Source: Neoroseomonas lacus
GTDB lineage: Bacteria > Pseudomonadota > Alphaproteobacteria > Acetobacterales > Acetobacteraceae
Length of the DNA: 64,000 bases
Direction of reading: 5' to 3'
Assembly: GCF_014644535.1 (NCBI RefSeq)
Contig: NZ_BMKW01000004.1
Span: forward strand, 186,001-250,000
Shown here: one piece after another, positions 24,581-35,000 of the stretch
How positions within the stretch are numbered: the stretch's first letter is position 1
Layout of the letters: each line of letters begins with the position of its first letter
The notes under the pieces: model-generated
The model's database searches: none
Seen by the model: the letters and a program-made list of their open reading frames with translations, nothing else
Told to the model about the DNA's origin: nothing
Position numbers and translations under genes: made by a program

Positions 24581-25854
24581 TCAGCCATGCCCCTCGGCGA
24601 CGTGTTCGGCGCCGATGGCGCGTCTTTCGCGCAGCACGACCGAGGGTGTGCGGTGCCCGACCAGCCCACGCGGGCGGGCGACCATGATCAGCACCATGGC
24701 GCCGCCGAAGACCAGCATCCGCCATTCGTCGAGGTCGCGGAACACCTCGAAGCCGCCGATCATCACCAGGGCGGCGATGGCGATGCCGATCTGGCTGCCC
24801 ATGCCGCCGAGCACGACGATGGCGAGAATGATGGCGCTCTCGATGAAGGTGAAGGATTCCGGGCTGATGAAGCCCTGCCGCGTGGCGAAGAAGGACCCGG
24901 CGATACCGGCGAACATAGCGCCCAGCGCAAAGGCGGTGAGCTTGGTGGTGGTGACGTTGATGCCGAGGGCGCGGCAGGCGATCTCATCCTCGCGCAGGGC
25001 TTCCCAGGCGCGGCCGAGCGGCTGGCGGCGCAGCCGGATGCTGACCCAGTTGGTCAGCAGGGCGAGGCCGAGGATCAGGTAGTACAGGAAGATCACGCGA
25101 TGGACCGGCGATGGCTCGATGCCGAAGAAGCCGGCGAAGGTGTCCGGTTCGCCGGACATCGAGAAGGTGAGGCCGAAGAAGGTTGGGCGCGGGATGCCGC
25201 TGATGCCGTTCGGCCCGTTGGTCAGGCTGACCCAGTTGAGCAGCACGACGCGGATGATCTCGCCGAAGGCCAGCGTGACGATGGCGAGGTAGTCCCCGCG
25301 CAACCGCAGCACCGGGAAGCCTAGCAGAACGCCCCAGAAGGCGGCGAGCAGCCCGGCGAGCGGCAGGCAGATCCAGAAGGACAGGCCGAAGGTGGTCGCC
25401 AGCAGCGCATAGGAATAGGCGCCAACCGCGTAGAAGGCGACGTAGCCGAGGTCGAGCAGGCCGGCGAGCCCGACCACGATGTTGAGCCCCCAGCCGAGCA
25501 TCACATAGGTCAGCACCAGGATGCCGAGGTCGAGCTCATACCGCCCGGTGCCGGGGATGAAGGGCAGCAGCACGGCGAGGCCGAGCAGCACGGGGGCGAC
25601 GAATAGCCCGGCCTTGCGCAACGCCTCGGTGCGCGCGGCGGAAGCCGGCTTCGGGTCGCCACGCCAGCCGCGCCAGCCGAGCAATGCAAGCCGCCCGACA
25701 AAGGCCAGGGCGACGAGGATCACCACGTCGCCCCAGCGTTGGCGCAGCACGAGTTCGCCACTCGGCCCGACATCGGTGCGCAGCCCGACCAGCGGCACGA
25801 ACAGCCCGAGCGCCACCAGCGCGGTGATGGCCGCGTCCTTCAGTGCCCGCAATG

Positions 25855-25858
<4 letters not shown>
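24581..25858 (-). CDS. livM: Branched-chain amino acid ABC transporter permease LivM
   Basis: A 425-residue inner-membrane permease, with an N-terminal extension of about 100 residues carrying extra membrane segments before the conserved core. Core motifs are GWGLNIVVGLAGLLDLGYVA, RLRGDYLAIVTLAFGEIIR, LTNGPNGISGIP and LREDEIACRALGIN, the ATPase-coupling loop. ATG 25858 overlaps the livH stop by four bases. Confidence 0.93.
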
Positions 25859-26769
<911 letters not shown>

Positions 26770-26937
26770 GAGCCCCCCAAGTGCAGTCTCCCGACCAGAC
26801 GCTAGGGCACGGAGGGGGTGGCCGGAAGCGGATTCGGCATGCGGTCGGCCGCGGGACCGGGGGGCGCCCGGCCAGAGCGAGGCAACTTCGTACCGGTTCC
26901 GGCGTTGTTGCCGTGACATGGAAAACGGAGAATGACG

Positions 26938-27363
26938 ATGCGACCGCGTGTTTTGGCTTGCCTGTCCCTGCTCGTGGCCTCGGGTTGCGCGATGACGGCC
27001 CCCGGCGTCTCGCGAGCCCCGGACCAGACCCTCGTCCTCCCCGCCACCAGCCAGCAGCTGATGCTGTCGGGGGAGATGACAACGACCCGCATCCCGGTGG
27101 GCACGAACACCGAACCGCGCCACGATCTGACGATCCGCGTGAACGGCCAGCCGGCCATCCAGGGCACGCTGGTGACCTATGGCGCCACAACGTTGCAGGG
27201 CCGTGCCGGCTCCATGCCGGTGACCGCCGACTGCCAGTCGCGTGAGATCGGCCATGCCGACCGCCAGTTCGACTGCCTGGTCACGGTGAATGGCCAGCAG
27301 GCGACGCCGATGGCGTTCCGCGCCACGCCGACCGGGCCGCAGCCGCCGGTCGGCAGCGTGTAA
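26938..27363 (+). CDS. Small lipoprotein
   Basis: A 141-residue protein. ATG 26938 gives a seven-base spacing from GGAG and a lipoprotein signal (LACLSLLVASGCAM, lipobox ASGC). The mature part looks all-beta (HDLTIRVNGQPAIQGTLVTYG, then FDCLVTVNGQQATP), with two Cys likely paired. I do not recognise the family. Single gene, divergent from livH and convergent with the histidine kinase gene. Confidence 0.7.
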   Translation: MRPRVLACLSLLVASGCAMTAPGVSRAPDQTLVLPATSQQLMLSGEMTTTRIPVGTNTEPRHDLTIRVNGQPAIQGTLVTYGATTLQGRAGSMPVTADCQSREIGHADRQFDCLVTVNGQQATPMAFRATPTGPQPPVGSV

Positions 27364-27376
27364 CGTGTTCGGCAAT

Positions 27377-27405
27377 CCAGGCGCCGGCCACGGCCCGGCG
27401 CCTGG
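27377..27405. terminator. Bidirectional hairpin between convergent genes
   Basis: Perfect 11-bp arms CCAGGCGCCGG and CCGGCGCCTGG around a 7-base loop, between the lipoprotein stop (27363) and the histidine kinase stop (27443). Only a short T-containing sequence (GGGTTGT) follows. Its position between convergent genes supports a terminator role. Confidence 0.6.
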
Positions 27406-27442
27406 GTTGTCGCGTTGACGATACGGTCTCGTCGGTCGGCGA

Positions 27443-28795
27443 TCAGCCGACCGGCGGCAGCGCGACCCCCGGCAGCGACAGGGTCGCGCGCAGTCCACCG
27501 AGATCGGAGCGCGCGAGGTCGAGCGCCCCACCATACAGCGTGGCGAGATCCGCAACGATGGCGAGGCCCAGGCCAGCGCCGGCTGTGCCCTCATCGAACC
27601 GCACGCCGCGTGCGAGGGCGGCCTCGCGCACCTGTTCCGGTAGGCCGGGGCCGTCATCGGCCACCGTGATGACGACGCTGCCGGGCACATCGGCGACCGA
27701 CAGGCTGACCTGCCCGCGCGCCCATTTGCACGCATTCTCCATCAGGTTGCCGAGCATTTCGGTCAGGTCCTGCGCGTCGACGCGCACGCGCGCCGTCGAT
27801 GCACCGGTCACCTCGATCAGCAGGCCCCGATCGGCAAACAGGCGACGCAAGGCGGGTGCGATGTCCTGCGCGACCGCCAGGGGCGAAACGGCGGCGGCAG
27901 CGACCGAGGTGGCGCGCGCCGCCGTCCGTGCCCGCGCCAGGTGATGCTGCACCAAGCCTTGCAGGGCCTCGGCCTCGGCACGCGCCGATGGCAGGTCGGG
28001 GTGTGATGGTTCCAGCGCATTGCGCAGCACGGCGAGTGGCGTCTTCAGCGCATGGGCGAGATTGCCCACATGCGTGCGCGCCCGCTCGACGGTCGCGCGG
28101 TTGGTGGCAATCAGCGCATTCACCTCGGCGACCAACGGGGCGACCTCGCCCGGCGCGTCCAGGTCCAGCGTGTCCCGTCGCCCCTGGCGTATCTCGGCCA
28201 GGGCGCGCCGCACGCGGCGCAGCGGCGCCAGGCCGACCACGACCGTCGTCACGACGCCGCCGACGAGACCGATGCCGAGCAGCACGAAGACCGCGAGCAG
28301 GACGGTGCGCAGCCTGGCGATCTCGGCCAGCGTCTCGGCACGGGAGAGGGCGACGGCGACATGCGCCTCGCCGGCAGCATCGGGCAGCAGCAGGTCGCGC
28401 TCGGCCAGACGCAAGGGTTCGCCGCGCGGACCGATGATGTCGCGCCAGGCAATGCCTTCATGGCCGGATTGCGCGGCCGGCAAGGTCTGGTCCCAGAGCG
28501 AGCGGGACGTGGTTACCGCGCCATCAGGGCCCGTCACCTGCCAGTAGGCGCCGCTGAGGGCGCGGTCGAAATCGGCGCCGGCCGGGGCGCGCCCGACCAC
28601 GATATGGCCATGCGTATCGGTCGTCACCGCCGCCACCGCGGCATCGAGCAGGCCGGAAAGCCGCGCGTCGAAGGCGGCCTCGACCTGGCGCACCACCACC
28701 CCGGTGATGAACCAGCCGGCGGCACCGAGCCCGGCCGCCACCCACAGTCCCGCCGCCAGGGCGAGGCGCAGCGCCAGCGAGCGCGGCGCCCTCAT
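27443..28795 (-). CDS. PhoQ-like sensor histidine kinase
   Basis: A 450-residue membrane kinase. Transmembrane segments lie near residues 10-35 and 165-190 around a periplasmic domain of about 125 residues; a HAMP region follows. The phosphoacceptor box is VGNLAHALKTPLAVLRNAL, of the PhoQ subclass. The N box is NLMENACKWA, G1 is DDGPGLP and the G2 region is GTAGAGLGLAI. Its start overlaps the response-regulator stop (ATGA), so the pair is co-translated. The signal is unknown; neighbouring redox and iron genes suggest an envelope or redox cue. Confidence 0.92.
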   Translation of the reverse strand: MRAPRSLALRLALAAGLWVAAGLGAAGWFITGVVVRQVEAAFDARLSGLLDAAVAAVTTDTHGHIVVGRAPAGADFDRALSGAYWQVTGPDGAVTTSRSLWDQTLPAAQSGHEGIAWRDIIGPRGEPLRLAERDLLLPDAAGEAHVAVALSRAETLAEIARLRTVLLAVFVLLGIGLVGGVVTTVVVGLAPLRRVRRALAEIRQGRRDTLDLDAPGEVAPLVAEVNALIATNRATVERARTHVGNLAHALKTPLAVLRNALEPSHPDLPSARAEAEALQGLVQHHLARARTAARATSVAAAAVSPLAVAQDIAPALRRLFADRGLLIEVTGASTARVRVDAQDLTEMLGNLMENACKWARGQVSLSVADVPGSVVITVADDGPGLPEQVREAALARGVRFDEGTAGAGLGLAIVADLATLYGGALDLARSDLGGLRATLSLPGVALPPVG

Positions 28796-29451
28796 GCCGC
28801 CGCCAGCCGGTAGCCCTGGCCGCGCACGGTCTCGATAAAGCCTTCGCCGAGCTTGCGGCGCAGTCGGCCGACCATGACCTCGAGCGTGTTGCTGTCGCGA
28901 TCGAAATCCTGCGCGTATAGGTGTTCGGTGAGTTCGGTCTTGGACACCACCTGGCCGGCATGCAGCGCCAGATAGGCGAGCAGGCGGTATTCCAGCCCGG
29001 TCAGCCGTGTCGTGGCACCGTCGAGCAGCACGCGCTGCGTCCCGGTATCGATCACCAGCCTGCCAAGGCTGATCTGCGGCTGGCTGCGGCCATGGGCGCG
29101 GCGCACCAGGGCCTGCAGCCGGGCGATGAGTTCTGCCATGACGAAGGGCTTGGCCAGGTAGTCATCGGCGCCGGCATTCAGCCCGGCGACCTTTTCCGAC
29201 CAGCCGTCGCGCGCCGTCAGGATCAGCACGGGCAAGTCGCGCCCGGCGGCGCGCCAACGCTTGAGCACCGACAGCCCATCGAGCCGTGGCAGGCCGAGAT
29301 CCAGCACCACGGCGTCATAGGGTTCGGTCTCACCGAGGAACAGGCCTTCCTCGCCATCGGCGGCGTGGTCGGCGACGAAGCCGGCTTCGGCCAGCGCTTC
29401 CATCAGCTGCCGCGCGAGCGCCGCGTGGTCCTCGACGACCAGGATGCGCAT
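28792..29451 (-). CDS. OmpR/PhoP family response regulator
   Basis: A 219-residue regulator. The receiver domain has the acidic pair in VVEDH and the phosphorylation site Asp51 in VVLDLGLPRLDG. Lys is in AKPF. The winged-helix domain follows (LTGLEYRLLAYLALHAGQVV, then LEVMVGRLRRKLGEG). It lies between the PepSY gene (one-base overlap) and the kinase gene. The direct repeats at 29791-29808 upstream of the operon are its likely binding site. Confidence 0.94.
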   Translation of the reverse strand: MRILVVEDHAALARQLMEALAEAGFVADHAADGEEGLFLGETEPYDAVVLDLGLPRLDGLSVLKRWRAAGRDLPVLILTARDGWSEKVAGLNAGADDYLAKPFVMAELIARLQALVRRAHGRSQPQISLGRLVIDTGTQRVLLDGATTRLTGLEYRLLAYLALHAGQVVSKTELTEHLYAQDFDRDSNTLEVMVGRLRRKLGEGFIETVRGQGYRLAAA

Positions 29452-29768
29452 CAGTCGCGTTCCTGGACCGGCCCGCGGGCGCGCAGCAGGGCGCCGGTTG
29501 CGGCATCGAGCTTGAGTTCGAACACCCGGCCGGAGGGCGGCAGGACCTTGAACTCATAGACCCAGCGGCCGTTCTCGCGTTCGAGCTCGGTTTCGATGAC
29601 ACGGCCGATGTAGCGGCGTTCGACCTCGGCCAGGAGGTCAGCCAGCGGGCGGATCTCGCCGGCGGCGAGGGCGGCGCGCGCACGTTCATGGTCGCGCCGG
29701 TCATCCGCCCAGGCCGGCGCGGCGGCGAGCATCAACAGGGACAGCAGCAGCAGCAGGGCTCCACGCAT
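29451..29768 (-). CDS. Exported PepSY-domain protein, first gene of the two-component operon
   Basis: A 105-residue protein from ATG 29768, giving a signal peptide (GALLLLLSLLMLAAAPAWA). The mature part is one PepSY unit (VIETELERENGRWVYEFKVL, then FELKLDAATGALL). Small PepSY proteins beside two-component systems are thought to bind peptides or modulate the sensor in the periplasm. Its stop overlaps the response-regulator start by one base. A second PepSY gene lies divergently at 29896. Confidence 0.88.
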   Translation of the reverse strand: MRGALLLLLSLLMLAAAPAWADDRRDHERARAALAAGEIRPLADLLAEVERRYIGRVIETELERENGRWVYEFKVLPPSGRVFELKLDAATGALLRARGPVQERD

Positions 29769-29790
29769 CGGGACAAGCTCGCCGGTGCAA

Positions 29791-29831
29791 GCTGAACCCA
29801 GGCTGAACGGGCTGCTCAGCGCCGGTTCAGC
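29791..29831. promoter_or_regulatory. Candidate OmpR/PhoP-type binding site
   Basis: Direct repeat GCTGAAC at 29791-29797 and 29802-29808, one helical turn (11 bp) apart, plus an inverted copy GTTCAGC at 29825-29831. The block sits between the divergent PepSY genes, the usual arrangement for a response regulator controlling itself and a target operon. Confidence 0.6.
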
Positions 29832-29895
29832 TTCCGTCACACAGGATGCGCCGCATTGCGGATGGACCGCAACGCACAGACCGAGGTGAGACACG

Positions 29896-30192
29896 ATGAC
29901 CCGTATTCTTCCCGCCAGCGCCCTGGCGCTGGCCATCGCCGCCGCGCTGCCGCTGGCGCCGGCCATGGCGTCCTCCGATGACAGCCGCCGCGCGTCGGCC
30001 GAGACGCTATCCCGCGCCGCCGTCGATGCCGCCGCTGCCGCCACCGCCGTCCGCACAGCCGGCTATGGGCCGGTGCGCAGCGTCGAATGGGAGCGCACCG
30101 CCTGGGAGGTGAAGGCGCTCGATGCCGAGGGCCGGCGCGTCGAATTGCGCGTCGACGCCGCGACCGGCGCCGTCACCCGCCGCGACCGCTGA
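29896..30192 (+). CDS. Exported PepSY-domain protein
   Basis: A 98-residue protein with a signal peptide (ASALALAIAAALPLAPAMA), then a helix rich in Ala and one PepSY-like strand set (VRSVEWERTAWEVKALDAEG, then VELRVDAATGAVTRRD). GAGGTGA precedes the ATG at good spacing. It lies 16 bases before the cytochrome b561 gene and is divergent from the other PepSY gene, so it is probably part of the regulon of the adjacent response regulator. Confidence 0.85.
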   Translation: MTRILPASALALAIAAALPLAPAMASSDDSRRASAETLSRAAVDAAAAATAVRTAGYGPVRSVEWERTAWEVKALDAEGRRVELRVDAATGAVTRRDR

Positions 30193-30208
30193 GCGGAGGG
30201 CCCCGAGG

Positions 30209-30778
30209 ATGGCGACGGATCTCGAAATCCAACCCCATGGCGCGATGACCCGCGCCATCCATTGGGGCGCGGCCTTGCTGGTGCTGTCGGCCTGGGCGGT
30301 CGGCACCACGATGGAAGAATTTCCTCGCGGTGGCGGGCGCGAGGAGGCGATGCAACTGCATTACAGCCTGGGCGTGCTGGTGCTTGGCCTGACCGCGCTG
30401 CGGGTGGCCTGGCGGTTGGTGTCGCCCGTGCCGCCGGCGCCGGCGCCGGGGCCGGCGTGGCAGCGGCTGGCGGCGACCGGCATGCATGTCGGGCTGATCC
30501 TGCTGACCATCGGCCTGCCGCTGACCGGGCTGCTGGACCGCTGGGCGCGCGGGCGGCCCGTCGCGATCTTCGGCGGCATCCCGCTGCCCGCGCCCTTTGC
30601 CGTGCCGGGCGACCGGCTGTGGGGCGAGGTGCACGGAGTGTTCGGCAACCTGCTGCTGGTGGCGATCGGGCTGCATGTGGCCGCCGCGCTGTGGCACCAG
30701 TTCGCGGTGCGCGATGGCACATTGTCACGCATGCTTCCGATGTTGCAGCGCGAGAGGATCGTGCCTCCGCCGGCCTGA
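30209..30778 (+). CDS. Cytochrome b561
   Basis: A 189-residue membrane protein with four transmembrane helices and the expected haem-ligand His residues: AIHWGAALLVL, LHYSLGVLVLGLTALRVAWR, GMHVGLILLTIGLPLTG and HGVFGNLLLVAIGLHVAAALWH. ATG 30209 follows GAGG. It shuttles electrons, probably from quinol to periplasmic acceptors or superoxide. Co-transcribed with the PepSY gene, a pairing seen in other two-component-controlled redox loci. Confidence 0.92.
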   Translation: MATDLEIQPHGAMTRAIHWGAALLVLSAWAVGTTMEEFPRGGGREEAMQLHYSLGVLVLGLTALRVAWRLVSPVPPAPAPGPAWQRLAATGMHVGLILLTIGLPLTGLLDRWARGRPVAIFGGIPLPAPFAVPGDRLWGEVHGVFGNLLLVAIGLHVAAALWHQFAVRDGTLSRMLPMLQRERIVPPPA

Positions 30779-30858
30779 TAGGCTAAGCCTTGCCAACCCT
30801 GGCCGTGGCCGCGCGCATCGAGACGGTGCGCGCGGCGCGGCATGACTGGATTGACCCG

Positions 30859-31848
30859 ATGCGATCTCTACTGCCTGGTTTCGGTGGGTCCCGCCGCCGG
30901 TTCGACAGCCTCTCGGCCCAGGAAATCCTGGCGCTGGCCATCTCCTCCGAGGAGGAGGACAGCCGGATCTACGCGCTGTATGCGAGCCGCCTGCGTGAGC
31001 AATACCCTGCTTCCGCCGATGTGTTCGACGGCATGGCGGAGGAGGAGAACGGGCATCGCCGCCGGCTGATCGACCTGTATCGCGCCCGGTATGGCGATTT
31101 GATCCTGCCGATCCGGCGCGAGCATGTGGCCGATTTCTACGGCCGCAAGCCGGTCTGGCTGGTCGAGAATCTCGGGCTGGAGCGGATCCGCGAGGAAGCG
31201 GCCGCCATGGAGCGCGATGCCCAGGCGTTTTATGCCGCCGCGGCCGCCCGAACGACGGATGCAGAGGTGCGCAAGCTGCTCGGCGACCTCGAAGCCGCCG
31301 AGGCGCAGCATGAGGAGCGAGCGGACCACCTGGTCGCCGACCGGCTCGGTGGCGCCGAGGGCGAGGAAGAGGTTTCGGTCGCCAAGCGGCAATTCCTGCT
31401 GACCTGGGTGCAGCCGGGCCTGGCCGGGCTGATGGATGGTTCGGTCTCGACCCTGGCGCCGATATTCGCGACCGCCTTCGCCACGCAGAACCCCTCGACG
31501 ACCTTCCTGGTGGGGCTGTCGGCCTCGCTCGGCGCCGGCATCTCGATGGGCTTTACCGAGGCTGCGCATGACGACGGCAAGCTGTCCGGGCGCGGCTCGC
31601 CGTGGAAACGCGGGGTGGCATCGGGGGTGATGACGGCGCTGGGCGGGCTTGGCCATGCGTTGCCTTATCTGATCCCGCATTTCTGGACCGCGACGGCGAT
31701 CGCGCTGGTGGTGGTGTTCTTCGAATTGTGGGCGATCGTCTGGATCCAGCACCGCTTCATGGAGACTCCGGTCGGCCGTGCCATGTTCCAGATCCTGCTG
31801 GGCGGCGGGCTGGTGCTCGCGACCGGCATCCTGATCGGCGGGTCTTGA
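30859..31848 (+). CDS. mbfA: Membrane-bound ferritin-like iron exporter MbfA
   Basis: A 329-residue protein. Residues about 12-165 are a ferritin-like domain with the di-iron Glu/His set (ISSEEEDSRIY, MAEEENGHRRR, REEAAAMERDAQ, EAEAQHEERADH). Residues about 190-329 are a VIT1/CCC1-type transporter domain (LTWVQPGLAGLMDGSVSTLA, with several transmembrane helices). This fusion is MbfA, which exports iron or protects against iron and peroxide stress in rhizobia. ATG 30859 matches the usual N-terminus; a TTG at 30790 would add 23 residues. No Irr/ICE box was recognised in the 80-base gap before it. Confidence 0.93.
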   Translation: MRSLLPGFGGSRRRFDSLSAQEILALAISSEEEDSRIYALYASRLREQYPASADVFDGMAEEENGHRRRLIDLYRARYGDLILPIRREHVADFYGRKPVWLVENLGLERIREEAAAMERDAQAFYAAAAARTTDAEVRKLLGDLEAAEAQHEERADHLVADRLGGAEGEEEVSVAKRQFLLTWVQPGLAGLMDGSVSTLAPIFATAFATQNPSTTFLVGLSASLGAGISMGFTEAAHDDGKLSGRGSPWKRGVASGVMTALGGLGHALPYLIPHFWTATAIALVVVFFELWAIVWIQHRFMETPVGRAMFQILLGGGLVLATGILIGGS

Positions 31849-32051
31849 GAGTCCGTTTGGAGAGTCCGGGGCCTTTACCGGATGTGAAAACGCGCCGCAT
31901 CGCGCGGTTGCAAGCAGACGCTCAGGCGCCCGGCGTCTCGCCGGCCGTCTTCACCGATTTGTATACGCCAAGCAATCATGAGTAGAAAATCTGCTGATAT
32001 AGATGCCTGACGGTTTCGCGCACCACAGCATCCTTTAGGGGAACGACGATC

Positions 32052-35000
32052 GTGTCTGAGGGCATCACCACGACCGCAGGGCGCATCGTCGCCGTCGATA
32101 CCGCCGCCGCCGACATTGTCGGTTTCGAACCGGCGCATGACAAACTCGATCTGGGTGATGTCTCGGGCCACAATATCATCGTCGTCGATACGCTGGCCGG
32201 GGTGGGTTTCCTGAACCCCTGGTCGGGCGAGATGATCGTCGTGCAGGGCGTCGCTCTCGGGCAGTTGACCATCGACAGCTTCGTGCCGGTCATCAACGAC
32301 CATCTGCGCCAATGCCTGAGCGGCGCGCTCGCCTGGGAGCAGGGCATCGTCAAGGCGCCGAACACCGTCTATGCGCGGTCCCATGAACTCGGCCAGATCG
32401 ACAAGGTCGCGTTCGACCCGGCGACCGATGTGGTGGATTTCCGCTATTTCGGCATGCGCGAACAGATCTACATGACCGACAGCGCGGAAGGGGTGGTGAT
32501 CTCCAATGCCAGCACCGGTCAGGCGCTGATCCTGCTCGGCGTCACCAAGGCCGAGCTTACGGTCGACAATTTCGTCTTTTACGCGGCCGAGGTACGCGAG
32601 GATCGCATCCACCTCCAACTCGGCTTCACCATTGTCCCGGACAGCCAGGTGCTGGCGCAGGGCGTGCTACTCGCCGGGACGAATGATTGGCCGACTGGTG
32701 TCGGCAGCGGCGAGGCTCCCTCGGGCGTGGCCGGAACCACCTTCAGCATTGCCTGGCTCTATGGCACCAGCCCGGTGCTCGATTTCGACCCAGCGACGGA
32801 CAAGCTCGACTTTGGCTGGTTCAAGGCGGCCGAATTCTCGCAGACGGAAGTGAATGGTTCGACAGTCATCGTCATCGACGGCAACAGGCAGACCTACACG
32901 CTGACCGGCGTCGGGCTTGGTCAGCTCGAGATGAGCAACATCGTGGCGCTCGACAGCGGGGCGCGGGCGGAATGGCAGGCGGTGCTGGATGCCGCGCCGG
33001 CACCAGCCGCGCGGCCCTCCATTTCGATCAGCGATGGGCATGCCGCCATCGTCGAGAATATTGCCGGCACGAAGTTGACGAAGTTGACCGACACGCAGTC
33101 GAAGGCGGCGGCGGGCGCGGTGACGGTGGACTATGCGACCGCCAGTGATGCGGTTACGGCGGGATCGGACAACGCGCCGAAGACAGACACGCTGACCTTC
33201 GCGGCGGGCGAGACGAGCAAGACTACCCAGGTCAGCATCCCCGGCGATACGGCGGTCGCGACCATTACCACTGGCGATGTCGCGACGAGCAGCGGTGCCC
33301 TCGAATACGCCGTCACCAGCGATTGGGGCGCCGGCTTCACCGCGACGATGACGGTGGATGCCGGCAGCACCGCGCTCAACGGCTGGACGGCGGAATTCGA
33401 CGCGACCTTCACGATCACCAATATCTGGAACGCTTTGATCGTCAGCCATGTCGGCAACCACTATGTGATCCGCAACCAGAGCTACAATGCCTCGGTCGCG
33501 GCCGGTGGTGAGACCAGCTTCGGCTTCCAGGCGACATCGGCGGGCAGCACTGCCGTCTCGGGCCTGGCGCTCAATGGTGACGCGGCGGCGGTGACGCCGG
33601 CCATCTCGGTCGCGGATGCCACCGTCACCGAAGTCAACAGCGGCAGCAGCGATCTCGCCTTCGTGGTGACGCTCTCTGCCGCCAGCAGCAGTGCGGTCAC
33701 GGTGGCCTATGCGACCGCGAACGGCACCGCCACGGCCGGGTCGGACTATACGGCCAAGACCGGGACGCTGACCTTCGCCGCAGGCGAGACCTCCAAGATC
33801 GTTCATGTCGCGGTGACCGGCGACATGGCGGTCGAGGCGAATGAGACGGTGAAGCTCAACCTCTCCGCGGCGTCGGGTGCGACGATCAACGACGGGGCTG
33901 CGATCGGGACCATCGTCAATGACGATACAGCCACGCCGAAGCTGTCGGTGGGCAATGCCTCGGTCACCGAGGGGGTGAGCGGGAATGCCGACCTGGCCTT
34001 CACCGTGACGCTCTCGGCCGCCAGCAGCGGCCCGGTGACGGTCAGCTACACCACGGCCGATGGCACGGCGACTGCGGGGTCGGACTACACCGCGACGGCC
34101 GGGTCGTTGACCTTCGCCGCGGGCGAGACCTCGAAGATCGTGCATGTGGCGGTGACCGGCGATACGGTGGTCGAGGCGAATGAGACGCTGAAGCTGACGC
34201 TGTCCGCACCCTCCGGCGCGACCATCGCGACCGGCACGGGCACCGGCACCATCACCAATGACGACCTGCCCCGGATCACCATCACCGATACGTCGATTGC
34301 CGAGGGCGACGCCGCCGGCACCACCGGCTGGTTCAGCACCTCGGGCAACCAGATCATCGATTCTGCCGGCAACAACGTGCAGATTGCCGGCGTGAACTGG
34401 TTCGGCTTCGAGGGCAACAACATGTCCCCGAACGGGCTGTGGGCGCGCTCCTACAAGGAGATGATGCAGCAGATGGTGGACGAGGGGTTCAACACCATCC
34501 GCCTGCCCTTCTCCTCCGACATGCTGCATGCGACGAGCCAGGCGCTCGGCATCGACTTCAACCAGAATCCCGACCTCAGGGGCCTGACGCCGCTGCAGGT
34601 GATGGACAGGATCGTCGCCTATGCCGAACAGGTCGGCATCAAGATCATCCTCGACCATCATCGCAGTTCGGCCGGGGATGGCACCTCGTCGAACGGGTTG
34701 TGGTTCGACTCAAGCCACTCGCAGGCCGATTGGGTCTCCGACTGGCAGATGCTGGCCGAACGCTATGCCGACAACACGGCGGTGATCGGCGCCGACCTGC
34801 ACAATGAGCCGTACAACGGCACGTGGGGCGGCGGCGGGGCGAATGATTGGGCGGCGGCAGCCGAGATCGCGGGCAATGCGATCGGCGACGTCAATCCCAA
34901 TTGGCTGATCTTCGTCGAGGGCATCGCGAACTACCAGGGTCAGAGCTACTGGTGGGGCGGCAACCTGATGGGGGTGCGCGACCGGCCAATCGAGCTCGAT

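Noticed and set aside
33600..34270. Near-repeated DNA that could suggest a CRISPR or tandem-repeat array
   Set aside because: It is two in-frame Calx-beta domains of about 110 residues each within one protein, not short direct repeats with spacers.
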